64,000 bases of DNA from Acholoe squamosa (Eukaryota; Annelida; Polychaeta; Phyllodocida; Polynoidae), in assembly GCA_949317995.1 (NCBI GenBank), contig OX439046.1, positions 37,112,002 through 37,176,001 on the forward strand. The letters run 5' to 3'. This document shows positions 1-12,905 of this stretch, piece by piece. Numbering within the stretch: the first letter of the stretch is position 1; the number at the start of each line of letters is the position of its first letter. The notes beneath the pieces are model-generated. The model worked only from the letters and a program-made list of their open reading frames with translations. It ran no database searches and was not told where the DNA came from. A program made the position numbers and the translations under genes.

Positions 1-1900
1 CGGTTATATAGTCTAGATGGATGGTCAGCTGTGATGTAATGAAGGTCCAGATAGGGCCCTGTCTGACTGATACAATGGCCGGTTCAGCCTTGTCCAGGGG
101 CGGGCATAAGTCATGAACAAGGATCGATGTGACGACGAGACCTGGGTGTAGAAACCAATGCGATATTCAGGTATCTACCTTCTCGTGTCCACCTTTGCCG
201 TTGTGATATATTTTAACACAAGGGAACGTTCAACATTATGTCACTGTTTATTTTTTTGCATTTTTCAGGACCAACCCACCCCCTTGTCACTGTCTTGGCA
301 CATGGCCTCGTCACGAGAAGCCAAAGACCCCCCCCCCCTCCCCATCCTCTAACCAGTGACGTAATTGTTGAATGTTCCAACAGTGATGCCAAATGTAATA
401 TGGCTATTATGATTTAAGCACGTTAAGCGCCTCCAAAGTATAAAGTGCATCATATTCATTGGTCGTGCAGCCACTGATAAGTGAGAAGGACAGGTAGCAG
501 ACATGGTCGTGTTGTGCTTATTGTTAGTTATATAGCAGGTGCACCAACACGGTATGACGCCAGGTGACAACATGTGGAGCAGGAGCACGCTAAGTCTACT
601 TACTGCAAAGTTCAGCATCATTAGCAGTATTAGGCACTGGGCACAGTCTTCACACACGCAATCTAGCCGGCCGTGTCCCAGCAGGAGATTACTGCTACCC
701 TTTGGCTGCTTCACCTCTCATACATCTACCTTTGAGGCTACCTACAGGCTACATAATAATAACGCTGAAACTGCCACAAAATGCTACCCTGTATTGCTAT
801 AGTCTTATGATTTTCTACCTTCGTTGGCTTCTTTTCTCACACCTATGAATATATATTTACTTCCTAGAATCACAGTAGTGAAACATAATTTGATGTAATA
901 TATCCCACAGCAGATAAAACACGCTCTGTGTTCAGTCAAGGACATTGGGTATGCGTGTGTTGATGCCTATTATGCGCTCACATTGTTTTATCTCATATTC
1001 ATAACCTTTCTGTGATTTCTATCTATTCCATGGACAGCCCCCGGTAAAGCCCTTGTTATTTGGGTCTAAATGACATTGCATGGTCTAGGTGACTGCACGG
1101 GGACACATAGATATACACATACATTGTACATCAAAAATGATACTGAGATAATGATGTATGGTCACAACACACCCAGACTTCTTTATCATCACAACCCACA
1201 CTGTGAAAAAAAATGTCGAAATAATGGAATCCTCTTCCCAAATGTGCCAGATCCAGATTCAGTTCAAAGAGGATCCATGGTAGATTCAACAGTTATTCTT
1301 TACATTGCAAGCAATACTAGATAGATCCCCATTATTTGGCGCGACACCAACAAGGCCTTAGTAGCAAGCTGCTTATCTAGCCACAAAGGTGCACACAGGA
1401 ATACGATTATCAGGGCCACGGGGGAGGCAGCAACAAGGACGCATGTGCATGTTGGCGGAACAGGAAATCAAGTTGCACCTGGGGTCGTACATGTCGAGTT
1501 TCTAGCACTCTGTTGTTTGCTACTTCAACAAATTTATGTTATGAACTTATGTAGAGTAGACTCTCAGATAATGGTTCACCTCCCTAATGTGGAGGGAATC
1601 CTATACACTAAGTACAATGTCTAGATTGAAGCCCTCCAATATGCCCCATTATGGTGCTAGATTGTCATACTAAGGGTCCCATGTGTTCGCTGCATTGGAA
1701 CATCAGACATCAACACCTGATTCAGATTCCCTTTGGACAAATCAAATTCCCTCTTTTCAAGAGAGGTATAATAGAAGTGTACAATATCCCCTGCTAGGAG
1801 ATCCTATAATGCAAACTGAGGAACTACATAAAAAAAGATGCGGAATAGGATCATTGCTGCCACTCACTGCATTTATTACATAACTTTTGTGATTTTGGGT
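1..1900. other. Unassigned non-coding DNA
   Basis: No reading frame longer than about 120 codons, no recognisable domain, RNA gene or terminal repeats seen. A short C-run lies near 330-345. Composition is AT-leaning and similar to the rest of the left half. Confidence 0.5.
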
Positions 1901-1903
1901 TTT

Positions 1904-1942
1904 TATATGGATAACAGGCACTGGGTGCCTGTTATCCATATA
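1904..1942. repeat. Perfect 17-bp-arm hairpin
   Basis: Positions 1904-1920 and 1926-1942 are exact reverse complements around the 5-nt loop CTGGG. The arms contain TGGATAACAGGCA. It lies just beyond the tRNA-like head on the minus strand, so it may belong to the tail of that SINE. Its function is unknown. Confidence 0.85.
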
Positions 1943-1987
1943 CATATATGTCATATGTCACATGTTAAAACCTACGATAATTCTTTT

Positions 1988-2065
1988 GCCAAGGGCAGGG
2001 GTCGAACCCATACCCTACTGATCCCAAGTCCAACTCCCTATGCAGTGCGCCACAGGGACTGGCGA
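1988..2065 (-). repeat. tRNA-derived SINE head (minus strand)
   Basis: On the minus strand a tRNA-like block has an A-box-like TGGCGCACTGCATAGGG followed at normal spacing by a B-box-like GGGTTCGACCCC, with a possible anticodon-arm region between. There is no CCA end and the pairing is imperfect, so a SINE or tRNA pseudogene is more likely than a working tRNA. The body would run towards lower coordinates, through the hairpin at 1904-1942. SINE 3' end not defined. Confidence 0.55.
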
Positions 2066-2082
2066 GAAACAGAGAGCGTTTG

Positions 2083-2087
<5 letters not shown>

Positions 2088-2149
<62 letters not shown>
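2088..2149. repeat. (TA)n microsatellite
   Basis: About 31 uninterrupted TA dinucleotides lie between the two tRNA-like blocks. Confidence 0.97.
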
Positions 2150-2153
<4 letters not shown>

Positions 2154-2274
2154 GCCATAGGTTCTACCTGGTTAGAAGCGTCCCCAGCTTGTCACATGCG
2201 CAAGGTGAGAATGGCATTGTAATTATAGAGACAATCAAACCAGTAGCAGACAGCGACAAACTTCCAGACGTTTG

Positions 2275-2345
2275 TGCCAATGGTAGAGTGGAGAGAACGT
2301 CGCGCTACTAACCCCAGGTGCAAGCGTTCGCCTCCAGGCCAGGTC
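2275..2345 (+). repeat. tRNA-derived SINE head (plus strand)
   Basis: The block has an A-box-like TGGTAGAGTGG and, about 45 bases on, a B-box-like GCGTTCGCCTCC, followed by a T-run. This resembles the RNA polymerase III promoter of a tRNA-derived SINE. It differs from the minus-strand head at 1988-2065 and so represents another family. Body and end are not defined. Confidence 0.45.
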
Positions 2346-2370
2346 TCTTTTTTTTTGTCTTGTCAATGAA

Positions 2371-2413
2371 TGCATGATGCATTTTGATGCATTCTGATGC
2401 ATCCTGATGCATT
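2371..2413. repeat. Short tandem repeat of GATGCAT units
   Basis: Four to five near-10-bp units built on GATGCATTYT follow one another directly downstream of the plus-strand SINE head. Confidence 0.85.
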
Positions 2414-2415
2414 AA

Positions 2416-3721
2416 TCGTGTAATAAATTTGAAAGACGTGCATTGGCACGGTGGGCTCAGGGCGACTTTTCCCGTGTTTTTTGAAAGGCTTCCAAAGCTT
2501 CTCACTTTTAGACGCTGTTTTCGAACCAAATAGAAACAAAGAGAGAAAAGTCCAGCCCGGAGGTAAACCTATGGAGGACTGGATTGGAGAAGATATTTTT
2601 ATGAAATGACTTTTTTTTTTATTTAATTAATTTTGTATGGACTCATGGATGGATTTTTGAATTTTTTTCTTTACTGTAACTAAAGACTGATATATGGACT
2701 ACTCTTGTATGGTACTTTTATTTGTTTACATGCTTTGTTTCTTGTAGAAAATTGAGATTGAAAATTGTATAACTGACTTTTTTCCAATGCCACCACCTAC
2801 CCGGCGGTATAGACTCAGGGTGGTCCCTGAGCCAAAAATAAGTAGTCAATGACTAACATGTGACTGATTACTTGTTCAATATTGTTTATGTGGATACCAT
2901 GTTGGGTTTCTCATCCTTTTCCTTTTATAAACTAATGGGTCCTTGGTAATGATTTGACTTGGTCCCAGCCCCAACTGTAGTCCATAGTTCTGGCCATTCA
3001 ACATGCCAATAGTGCAAGGCCATCTATCTCTTACAATCGAAAAAGGGGTTATGTTTTTAGCGACAGAAGCATCGGTTATGTGGATATACTTCTTAATACC
3101 GCCACTTCTTTTTCATTGATGAAATTTTTAAGAGAACTTAAATCATTGTGGCTGTTGGTACCCTGGGGTTGGTACTGCAGCAGACTACGCACATGATTTT
3201 AAATTCACAATGTCCATTTACCAGGACAACGATCGAACATGCTTAGTTTATTGCATCATGCCTTGATCTGTGGAATAAAGAAACTGAGATCGATGCTGAA
3301 ATCTCCAACCAAAATGCCTATCTGACAGGCATTGGCTAAAACAGAGATATATGTAGTACCTGTACATGCCATGGCTGAACTGAGAGACTAAGCGTTGACA
3401 CTATGTCACAAACGAGGATTAGGTTTGTCTCATTTCTTGGACTATCTTTAAAAAGGTCAGTTCAGCAAACTGTACTCTAATATCAAGTTGGTAGTGTGTC
3501 GGGATGTGAAGTTTCACGAGTGGATTTTCCCCTGTTCCTGTTCTACATTTGTCGACCAGGACCCACTATCTAGTGCAGGCTGAGAACACCGGGATGTGGG
3601 TCTGGAACATCCTCCATCTTTATAGTATGGTTAGAGTGAGCAGGAATAACACAACCCATTTATGAACACTGGGACCCTATATACATGATTGTATTAAGTT
3701 TTAAAAGCTGCCATATCCTCA
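2416..3721. other. Unassigned non-coding DNA
   Basis: No gene-like frame, RNA motif or paired terminal repeats recognised. Confidence 0.5.
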
Positions 3722-3728
3722 ACCTGAG

Positions 3729-3871
3729 CAGTCGCGGATCCAGGATTTGGAAAAGGAGGGGGCGCACCCCCTATTTTTGGGGCAAATTATGTGGTCCAAA
3801 ATATGAAGTTAAACTCTTAAGTACTGGGAAAAAGGGGGGTGCATGCGCCCCCCCCCCTAAATCCGCCACTG
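3729..3871. mobile_element. 143-bp hAT-like MITE
   Basis: The ends form an imperfect TIR: CAGTCGCGGATCCAGG on the left, and on the right the reverse complement of CAGTGGCGGATTTAGG. The direct repeat ACCTGAG flanks both sides (3722-3728 and 3872-3878). If the first or last TIR base is counted with the flank, this becomes an 8-bp near-duplication, as hAT elements make. The interior is G/C-run rich with no coding capacity. Superfamily is inferred from TIR start and duplication size. Confidence 0.8.
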
Positions 3872-4019
3872 ACCTGAGTTATCAGATTGGATATCTTCAA
3901 GAAAACATCCATCAAGTTGATGATATCTTCAATATCAAAAGAGCAGGTTCCAATTTTTCCAAGCAATTCATATACTATTTCTTAATCACCAGCAGCTGAG
4001 GAAACCCTGGAGGTATATA

Positions 4020-4127
4020 CCATAATCTGCCGCATATAAGGTGCATTCCGCCGTTCAGGATGATTCTATAAGGCGCATATGCCTCTGATTCGCGTATATG
4101 ATACGTTTTATATGCAGGAGATTACAG
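4020..4127. mobile_element. Short divergent CCGTAATC-family element
   Basis: The left end CCATAATCTGCCGC and right end GGAGATTACAG match the inverted ends of the CCGTAATC family, and TA lies on both sides (4018-4019, 4128-4129). Only 108 bp long with the family's internal TATAAGGCGCA motifs. The most degenerate short copy in the window. Confidence 0.6.
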
Positions 4128-4129
4128 TA

Positions 4130-4822
4130 ACTTTAAATTTTAGTGATCAGAAATTGCAGAAATTGGTATAATGTTTGTTCTTAGGCGGGCTTTGATAGAT
4201 TGTTATGTCTAAAAGCATAATGACTCTAATGCGTCAGACATTTTACACCAGCGAACAAAAATACGACAGGAGGCCCTTCAGATATGAGCAGTCTGAGCAA
4301 AGGCTACCCCTATATCAACATGTCGTCATTCCCAATATTTTAGCTTTCAGCGCTTAATTGACTAAAGTTTTATCAAAAGGCCACTATACGTCAAGCAGTT
4401 CATTTGCTGCTGCTGGGATTCATTGTCCAATCCAAGTAATCACTTCACCTGGGAGAGGTGCCAATGTCTGTATATGTGTGTAAATAGTAACCATGTACCG
4501 TTGTAATGAGTGTGACATAACACCCAGTGTGGTAATGGCCACTGGGAGGTGAGTTCTTACATTGAGGTGACACCAACAGTTAAACAATAAGAGAAACGCG
4601 ATCGAAGCCATTCACATCAAAGGCAATATACAACTGGCAGCAACAGTAAGAGAACTTAGAATTTTAAAGGACAGGTCTCAATGTCTCCAGGTATATGTGA
4701 CTTTGTCGCCATGATACACAAATGCAGTTCTGAGATACATAAAGCACTGCATTGGTGCATCTAGAGTGTATCAACCGCTGCTTGTAGGGTCAGATTACAC
4801 TGGAACAAAACAAACAGGTCTT
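4130..4822. other. Unassigned non-coding DNA
   Basis: Nothing recognised between the small element and the minisatellite. Confidence 0.5.
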
Positions 4823-6164
4823 CCTACCTACCAAACCAATCAGTACCTACTACCATGACTTCCACACACAGCTACCTACCAAACCAATCAGTACCTACTA
4901 CCATGACTTCCGCACACAGCTACCTACCAAACCAATCAGTACCTACTACCATGACTTCCGCACACAGCTACCTACCAAACCAATCAGTACCTACTACCAT
5001 GACTTCCGCACACAGCTACCTACCAAACCAATCAGTACCTACTACCATGACTTCCACACACAGCTACCTACCAAACCAATCAGTACCTACTACCATGACT
5101 TCCACACACAGCTACCTACCAAACCAATCAGTACCTACTACCATGACTTCCGCACACAGCTACCTACCAAACCAATCAGTACCTACTACCATGACTTCCG
5201 CACACAGCTACCTACCAAACCAATCAGTACCTACTACCATGACTTCCGCACACAGCTACCTACCAAACCAATCAGTACCTACTACCATGACTTCCGCACA
5301 CAGCTACCTACCAAACCAATCAGTACCTACTACCATGACTTCCGCACACAGCTACCTACCAAACCAATCAGTACCTACTACCATGACTTCCGCACACAGC
5401 TACCTACCAAACCAATCAGTACCTACTACCATGACTTCCGCACACAGCTACCTACCAAACCAATCAGTACCTACTACCATGACTTCCGCACACAGCTACC
5501 TACCAAACCAATCAGTACCTACTACCATGACTTCCACACACAGCTACCTACCAAACCAATCAGTACCTTCTACCATGACTTCCGCACACAGCTACCTACC
5601 AAACCAATCAGTACCTACTACCATGACTTCCGCACACAGCTACCTACCAAACCAATCAGTACCTACTACCATGACTTCCGCACACAGCTACCTACCAAAC
5701 CAATCAGTACCTACTACCATGACTTCCGCACACAGCTACCTACCAAACCAATCAGTACCTATACCATGACTTCCGCACACAGCTACCTACCAAACCAATC
5801 AGTACCTACTACCATGACTTCCGCACACAGCTACCTACCAAACCAATCAGTACCTACTACCATGACTTCCACACACAGCTACCTACCAAACCAATCAGTA
5901 CCTATACCATGACTTCCACACACAGCTACCTACCAAACCAATCAGTACCTACTACCATGACTTCCGCACACAGCTACCTACCAAACCAATCAGTACCTAT
6001 ACCATGACTTCCACACACAGCTACCTACCAAACCAATCAGTACCTACTACCATGACTTCCACACACAGCTACCTACCAAACCAATCAGTACCTACTACCA
6101 TGACTTCCACACACAGCTACCTACCAAACCAATCAGTACCTACTACCATGACTTCCACACACAG
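4823..6164. repeat. 48-bp minisatellite, about 28 copies
   Basis: A 48-bp unit containing CCTACCAAACCAATCAGTAC and CATGACTTCC repeats about 28 times with very few differences. The main variable site is TTCCACACA versus TTCCGCACA; one unit has CCTTCTACC. Because 48 is divisible by three, the array reads as a 16-residue repeat (it includes HSYLPNQSVP) for 304 codons. Three units are 47 bp (the CCTATACC variants near 5757, 5899 and 5997) and shift the frame, no signal peptide or flanking exon is seen, and the array is better explained as a non-coding minisatellite. Confidence 0.95.
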
Positions 6165-6214
6165 TAAATATTTGAGTAAAGCAGAAGCTGGCATGTATGA
6201 TGCATATTAGCTTC

Positions 6215-6794
6215 CGTACTCTGCTTCTCCAAACACCCATTGATTCATTGCTATATGTCAATGTAGTATAGGGGTCAACCTTATTCTACATTGGGCGCAG
6301 ACATGAGTGAGACGGGTGTTGGTGAGATATGCATTGATACCCAGGTAATAGCCATCACTGTGGGTACCATTTGACCCATAGGAATTCGGCAGTCAATGAG
6401 GGGAATTATTTCATTGGTCACAAATGTATCCCGCCAGAAAGCTATAGAATAACGGCATGTAAGAGACCGGCTCAGTCCCTATGGATCTGTATGGTGCCGT
6501 GTTTTCATACTACGTTGGCATAAGGTAGTCAGACAAAGAACGCCTACTTAAACACCGATACTGGAGACATTGTGCAGTATGGTTCTATTTAGTCAGTCAA
6601 TTACTATTACAAATCACCGCCTTGTCACTAAGGCTATTCTATACTATGACTGAATCTCATTTGGGGGCGATACACTGCAGGGGCAGAGGCAAAGGGAGAC
6701 TGTTTTAATTGGAAAAGGGCCTGGTGGATTATTTGTGAATAGTCTACTCTAGGTATTGGCCTATAGTGCGTGCGTGCGTGCGTGCGTGCGTGTG

Positions 6795-6831
<37 letters not shown>

Positions 6832-9800
6832 GCGTGTGTGTGTTCTTCATTCGTGCACTGTGTCTGAGAGAAAGTGAGAGACTCACAGTAGCAAACGCAA
6901 TTTGGATCATAGTAGGACATGTTCCCCTTCCATTCATCTACGTCTAGCCAAAGAAAATAATTGGATAGGAATACATAGCCCTATGTTGGCGAACATCATT
7001 ATAGAGTAGCCGTGGGCAATAGATTTACCAAAGGAAAGAATAATTGGAATATGAAATCCATTTTCTCTTTCTTGTGAAGATTCCCTTTTACTCCACTTTC
7101 TTCCCTCGTTTCTTTATAAAGTATTGTCTTTGTAGTGTAAAATTAGTGACACATCCTGGAGGGAAACCTTTCCAGGTCTGAGGTCTGGGGTGCCTAGTCG
7201 TACATGGGGTCCTGCAGGCCTCCATGTGTGATGAGGTGAGAGGAGAGGCACAAGAGGCATACAGGTATTAAACAACAGACAGACGCCACTCTTTTTCTTT
7301 TCCTGTCCCTCCCTCATGGGTCTGAAAAATCCCATCTTCTGCACAGAGAACGGATCTTTTTAAGGGTGGTCTATTATCAATCTCACTTTTCCCTATTGAA
7401 TACGATCCTATGTATTTCTAATATTGTCTACCCCTAAGGCCTTCGGCTAGACGTATTCTCCCTTTGTCATCCATGCAGAGCTCTTGGGATTCCTCTACAT
7501 GTATATGTCCCTCACTCCGTACCCTAACTCTCTATTGCCCCCCTTCTTGTCTTTGTACCCCCCCCCCCCCTTCCTATAACAGCCGCACCTCGGCCTCTTA
7601 ATCTTGCTCCTGCAGGGCCATGTCTGTAGACGCTCAATCATACAGGCTTAGGTCCCCCTCATGCCCTGAGGTTACAGGAGGGGCGGGCAGGAGCAGCTCC
7701 CTCTGAGCTGCTCACCGGTCACCAGGAGCTGCTCAGGGCTGTTTGGAAAGCCTCATGCTGGCTATGGCTATACCGAGCCACCACCAGACCTACATAATGC
7801 TGCTCCTACGAGTTTTGTCTTCTCTAGCTCTGACTCTGTTAGACTTTTTAAGGCTGTTCACTGAGAGTTAATTCTCTTGATATTCCTCCTCCTATCATCT
7901 CCATCCGTCTATCTTTTTTTTTCAACGATATCTCATATTAAAGGAAGGTTATTGTTTTTAGGCCTAGATGATACTACTCAATCTTTTTCCTCTCCCTCTG
8001 GCTATACCTTTAAGCCTATCCACTGAGATATTGTTAACGTTGTATGAACTGTTTAAGACAGTGTTTTTTATTCCTCTCTTCTTTTTTCAATTGTGTAGAC
8101 TTAAGTCCAATGGGCCTCTGTGCTGTGAAAGGAAGGTCGGTATATTCAATACATGCTAGTTTGTCTTCTGTCCCTTTTATTAATCTGGATTGGTCAATAT
8201 AATCAGACTGGTCTTTGCTGTTTATACTGGCATTTCTTTTACATAACGCTAATTCCCAATAGGTCTTGGGAGAGCACAATCCCCCTAGATGCCGTGATGG
8301 CTGATATGTATTTGGTGTGTTATACCTGCAACAAATTATAAATAATGGAACTATTGATGATTACTTTTAGCCTTTATCAAGAAAGTGATTTCAATTGGAT
8401 TATCGAGTTGGTAATTAATTAGCGCAGAAGGTATTGACCCCCCCCCCCCCCTCCCCATTCCTCAGTACTATGACCCAGGTATCGTATTTACAATTGATAT
8501 TGAGGTCAGTTTGCTATTATTGAGACTCTGAAGGTTGCAGTGTAGCAATTATTGACAGCATACCATACTATTCCAGTACTGTAAGAGATTCCCCTATATA
8601 GGCTATAGGGTGTAGCTATGCCAATATACCAGTATACACTTCTCAAATGAGATTTTACCAAGAACCTTCTCAAATGACAGATTTTTACCAAGAACCTATA
8701 TCCAATCTATTCACACACCTCAGAAAAATAGAATATGATATAGTAACAAATGTATTGGTGTAAACAACAAATAGAATAGCTTTGAGGGTCATGGCCTCAT
8801 ATAAATAGGGGTATATACTAAAATTATTGGGAATGGTGCTTCTGTGTAAATATAGGATATTTTATGGGGATTTTATCAGGTCTGCAAATGTTCATCTGGC
8901 CAATGAAGGTTTTAGAATGGCACTTGCTGTACGTATCGCTCCCTTAGTTAAGATTTTCAGGGTTAAGCCTATCCTATATTCTAACACATTGTGTGTGAGA
9001 GATGGTTTAATCTTGCTACGGTCGAAAATATTACCAACGAACATTACGGGGGGCTGTTTTTGTGTGTTGTGCTATATAGAAACATAGAGGAAATGGAATT
9101 AGTTCCGTGTAACCATAACCCCTTTCGGGTTAACAACATTCAATACAAACAGTTATATTACAGCACATACCAACCAATGGCAATCACATAGGAGTGCAAC
9201 ATACACCATATAAAATCTCCAGTTCCCATAACCGAGACAGCAACTGGTTCTATGTAGAGGGCCCCGCTTTATATTATTCATACTGGCATAAACAGCTAAA
9301 GAGCTAGTCATTAAATAAGGATTATATTACGTTGACAAACTCCTCTATAGCCCTAAACATTCAGGCTATACTTAACCATTGGCCAAATATCAGCTGTATC
9401 GACCATAAAGACTATAGATCTTTTCCTCTCCACCATTTTGCTGTTCAATGACTCACACCTTGCCAGTGAATTACAGGTGTACCCTGGAGCTAAACATTTG
9501 TTTGCATTCTCCTGATACATAGAATTCAGTGTTCACGTTGGAAATAGATCTGTAAAGCAATTGTCAAACAAGTGGTCAATTGCCATAATCTCGTTAAATG
9601 CTACTTCGTAGCTATTCAAGCAAACGCAGCATCATGATTATGGTGATAAATCATGTGATAGCCCTGAACCTTTCAATGCGTATTTCGGGTTTAGGATATA
9701 TTACTGTGTACTATTTAGACAGAACTCGCCAAAGTTGTTGGGGAAATAATGAAAAAATATCCTCAAATTCAATCGGCACACGGGGCTCATGTTGCTACAG

Positions 9801-10954
9801 GGATATATTAGCCCTGTTATCAATGCTTGTATTTCAGAATTTTATTGAAGGTATAACAGCGCCAATAATACATCTCCATTTTAGGTCAGGCACTACCCTT
9901 AGTATTAAGCTAGTGGACCCGGGGTGTAGGATCACTCACCTATAGTATACATAATTATAAGGATGATGAGCAGCTGAGCCTCAGGCCAATGTTCCCTCAC
10001 AGACCAAGGAGGTTAAACATGGGGGGGGGGTATGTATACCAGTGTGTGAGAAGTTAGATAGTGCCGGCACCTGAATGTATCTTCATGAGTGAGTGAGTAA
10101 TAGATGTTTAATGCCATTTCAACAGCTAAGGTCATATTCATGGCAAGAACTACATTACACAATTTCACAGGCGAATGTGTCAGTGCCCGCGCATATGTGC
10201 ACCACACACATCCCGAGGGGATAGGAAAGGGGAGAAATAGACCCTTTTAAGTGGGCTAGGGAAGCCCGATCTTCATGAGAACCTGTGTAATGAATAACAC
10301 TGGACATGATCTTCTTCCCACTGGCGGTTCAGCCAGCTGGTCGTTGAGAGGTGTGGCTTTCTAAGCTGTTCTTGCAGGAGCTCTCCACAATAGGTTGAGT
10401 TCATCTGAGAGCTTACTCAGTCTGCACAATATTTCCCACAGGCGTCATGAAAACAGAATATATGTGGGCACTTGAAGGAGAGGTGACACTCTTTACTATC
10501 CCAGCAGAATATATCAGAGGGACTAAAGGGGCAATAAAAACCTTGGTCATTTTGATGACACCTGGAAATTGACAAAAGCTGTCTTATATGTAACCACAGG
10601 AGAATCAGAATGCAGCTACCAACAAGCAAGTGTAGTGCTTTCAAGCAATGTCATAAATGATATAGTCTTTAGAGACTTTAAGGAACGAGTCAAAGTTTGG
10701 CTGTCCAAGTTACTATCCAAAGAATTTGTGTGAAAGCACCTCAGCACCACCTAGAGGGTAGTATTGAAAACAAGCAGATGAAGCAGAAATGGTGATTTTT
10801 TTCGATCGACTTCTCTGTTTGTCTGTTTGTTCTTGATCGATAACTACCTTAAATAATTGATTGAAGTAAAATAAATAACGCATCCAAGTCTTGTAACTAT
10901 TATGGAACCCAGAGAAAGTAAAGACTTGGATAAATATACAACACATTTAACACA
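6215..10954. other. Long stretch without a recognisable gene
   Basis: Apart from the TGCG microsatellite, C-runs near 7557-7570 and 8440-8451, a G-run at 10021-10030, and a ~28-bp tandem doublet (TTCTCAAATGA...TTTTACCAAGAAC) at 8637-8697, I see nothing supportable. Longest open frame is about 115 codons with no domain. Pyrimidine-rich tracts near 7850-8110 could belong to introns, but no exon is evident. Confidence 0.5.
6766..6842. repeat. (TGCG)n microsatellite
   Basis: Roughly 75 bp of tandem TGCG with a few TGTG variants at the right end. Confidence 0.97.
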
Positions 10955-11510
10955 ACTTTTAGATCCAAATTCGTAATGGTTGCTGAGAAGGAGTGCATCA
11001 TACCAATCAGGGCATGATGCACAAATGAATCAATGCCTACTTCTTGGCTGTTTATTGACAGATTTCAACATGTAATATATCAATTTCAAGGTTTTCCATC
11101 ATGCTTATTCCATTTTTAAATCTTTTAGATCCAAATTCCTGATGGTCGCTGAGATAGAATGCATCATGCCAATCAGGGCATGATGCACAAATGAATCATT
11201 GCCCATTACTCTGTAGTTTATTGGCAGATTTCAACATGTAATATATCAATTTCAAGGTTTTCCACCATGCCAATTCCATTTTTTAATCATTCAGATCCAT
11301 ATTCCTGATGGTTGTTGAGATAGAGTGCATCATGCCAATCAGGGCATGATGCACCAAAGAATCAATGCCTATTTCTCAGCTGTTTATTGACAGATTTTAA
11401 AGTGTAATACATCGATTTCAACTATGCCGATTCCATTTTTTACACTTATAGTCCCATATTCCTGATGGTTGCTGAGATAGAGTGCATCATGCCAGGCAAA
11501 GCACAAACTA
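10955..11510. repeat. 166-bp tandem repeat, about 3.4 copies
   Basis: Units begin near 10961, 11127 and 11293 (period 166) and a shorter fourth near 11450. Each carries AGATCCAAATTCCTGATGG, the inverted repeat GCATCATGCC...GGCATGATGC with a 6-nt spacer, and TTTCAACATGTAATATATCA. The internal hairpin is kept in the first three units despite other changes; the fourth has lost its right arm. Confidence 0.9.
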
Positions 11511-11920
11511 TGAAGATAGGGTAAATCAAACGTGCCGAATGCAAGTACTACAAGTCCGAATTATAAACCCCTGCCAAAAAAAAAATTGTTTGAAATCTTG
11601 ACATGATGCCTACTTTAAGGTGGACTTTAGCAGGTTCGGGATTCACAAACTCTGAAAATAGGGCAAATCGGACGTGCCAAACGCAATGAGACATACTACA
11701 AGTCTGAACTATGAACCCCTGCTGGAAAAAAATTGTTTCGCATCTTGACATGATGCCTACTTTAAGGTTGACTTTAGCGGGTTCCTTTGATCGCATCGGG
11801 ATGAACAAACTCTGAAAATAGGGTAAATCGAACATGCCGAATGCAATGAGACATACTACAAGTCTGAATTATGAACCCCTGTTGGAAAAAAAAATTGGTT
11901 TTGCATCTTGACATGATGCC

Positions 11921-12905
11921 TCCGTAACGGTTCGTTCTATATGTTGAATTGGGTGGCTATTAGGCTCGCTTAATCACTACAAGCAGCACACAACACGAAA
12001 GGTTCGGGTTGGGCGAAGCCCTTATCTTCCCATCTGTTCGGATGGCCTTTATTAGATCCTGAGAAGGAATATAACCACATCTGGACTGGACTAGGTCCAG
12101 TCCCCTTCTGCCGATCGTCAGGCTCCTTAGTAGGAGCTGGATGCGAGGCGTGGTGCTGCCCCCTCTTGTACCAAAAGGGTATCGCAAAGCGACACCTGGT
12201 TGGCATAGAAGGAACGAGCACCACACGAGCACATCTCTTGGATGATCCGCACTAGTATATGTGATGCATCCTAACCAAATCAGGCAGATCTCGTCCATCA
12301 TAGACCAGAGATAATGAGGTCAAAAGGTGGAAAATGCTAATTATAGTCATCTGGAGCTTTTTGGGTATTTGCTTCCATTATTATCTTCCCTTTCATGTGA
12401 TAAAAGAATAAATACAAAAAATTAGTAGAAATGATGAAAATGAGCCAAATTGATAATTGTCGCTGATTTTTACCACGACAATTTTCATCGATATACCTAC
12501 AATATAATCTTAATGAATCTTTTGAAAGAAAGGTATCAAATAAAGATAGACAACAGATATTAATATCCACATGTAGCTTAACATTTTCTCTTTAAATTGA
12601 TACCAGCTTTACTTGGCATATATTTGGTACATACAGACTAGACACTGATACAGTGGGGCCTCCCTATTTTCAGTATGAGTATACAGTGATAAAAAGACCT
12701 TTGTTTAGAGATCTATTTCTCGGAACGAATGATGGCCAATTTATAATTTTGAAAATTCAGCAAAAATTGACAAATAAAGATATTTTAATGAAACAAAAAG
12801 TGTTCTGAAGCTCTTGATCTAGTCTCTGTGAAACCAGTATAATCATGAAATCCATTTTCCTGACATGTGCCTGGTTAGGTAAGGATGCATCACATATATA
12901 CAACG
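11921..12905. mobile_element. Unclassified insertion splitting the tandem array
   Basis: Sequence unlike the ~150-bp repeat separates two of its units. Within it, TATGTGATGCATCC near 12258 is matched in inverse by GGATGCATCACATA near 12883. A 113-codon minus-strand frame (11960-12301) has no recognised domain. Insertion is inferred from the broken periodicity; its real ends are not resolved. Confidence 0.4.

Noticed and set aside
1988-2065. Functional tRNA gene
   Set aside because: A- and B-box-like words are present, but stem pairing is poor and there is no clean acceptor stem.
1838-2311. 157-codon frame with a (YI)n stretch
   Set aside because: It runs through the hairpin, a SINE head and the (TA)n microsatellite.
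4855-5769. 304-codon frame of 16-residue repeats as a secreted or structural repeat protein
   Set aside because: It is the translation of a 48-bp minisatellite; one-base-shorter units recur and break the frame, and no start context, signal peptide or flanking exon was found.
4823-6164. CRISPR array
   Set aside because: The units are contiguous near-identical repeats without unique spacers, in eukaryotic-type DNA.
6756-6947. Cys/Arg/Ala repeat frame
   Set aside because: Translation of the TGCG microsatellite.
11960-12301. 113-codon minus-strand frame as a gene
   Set aside because: No domain, no conserved motif, and it lies in a block interrupting a tandem array.
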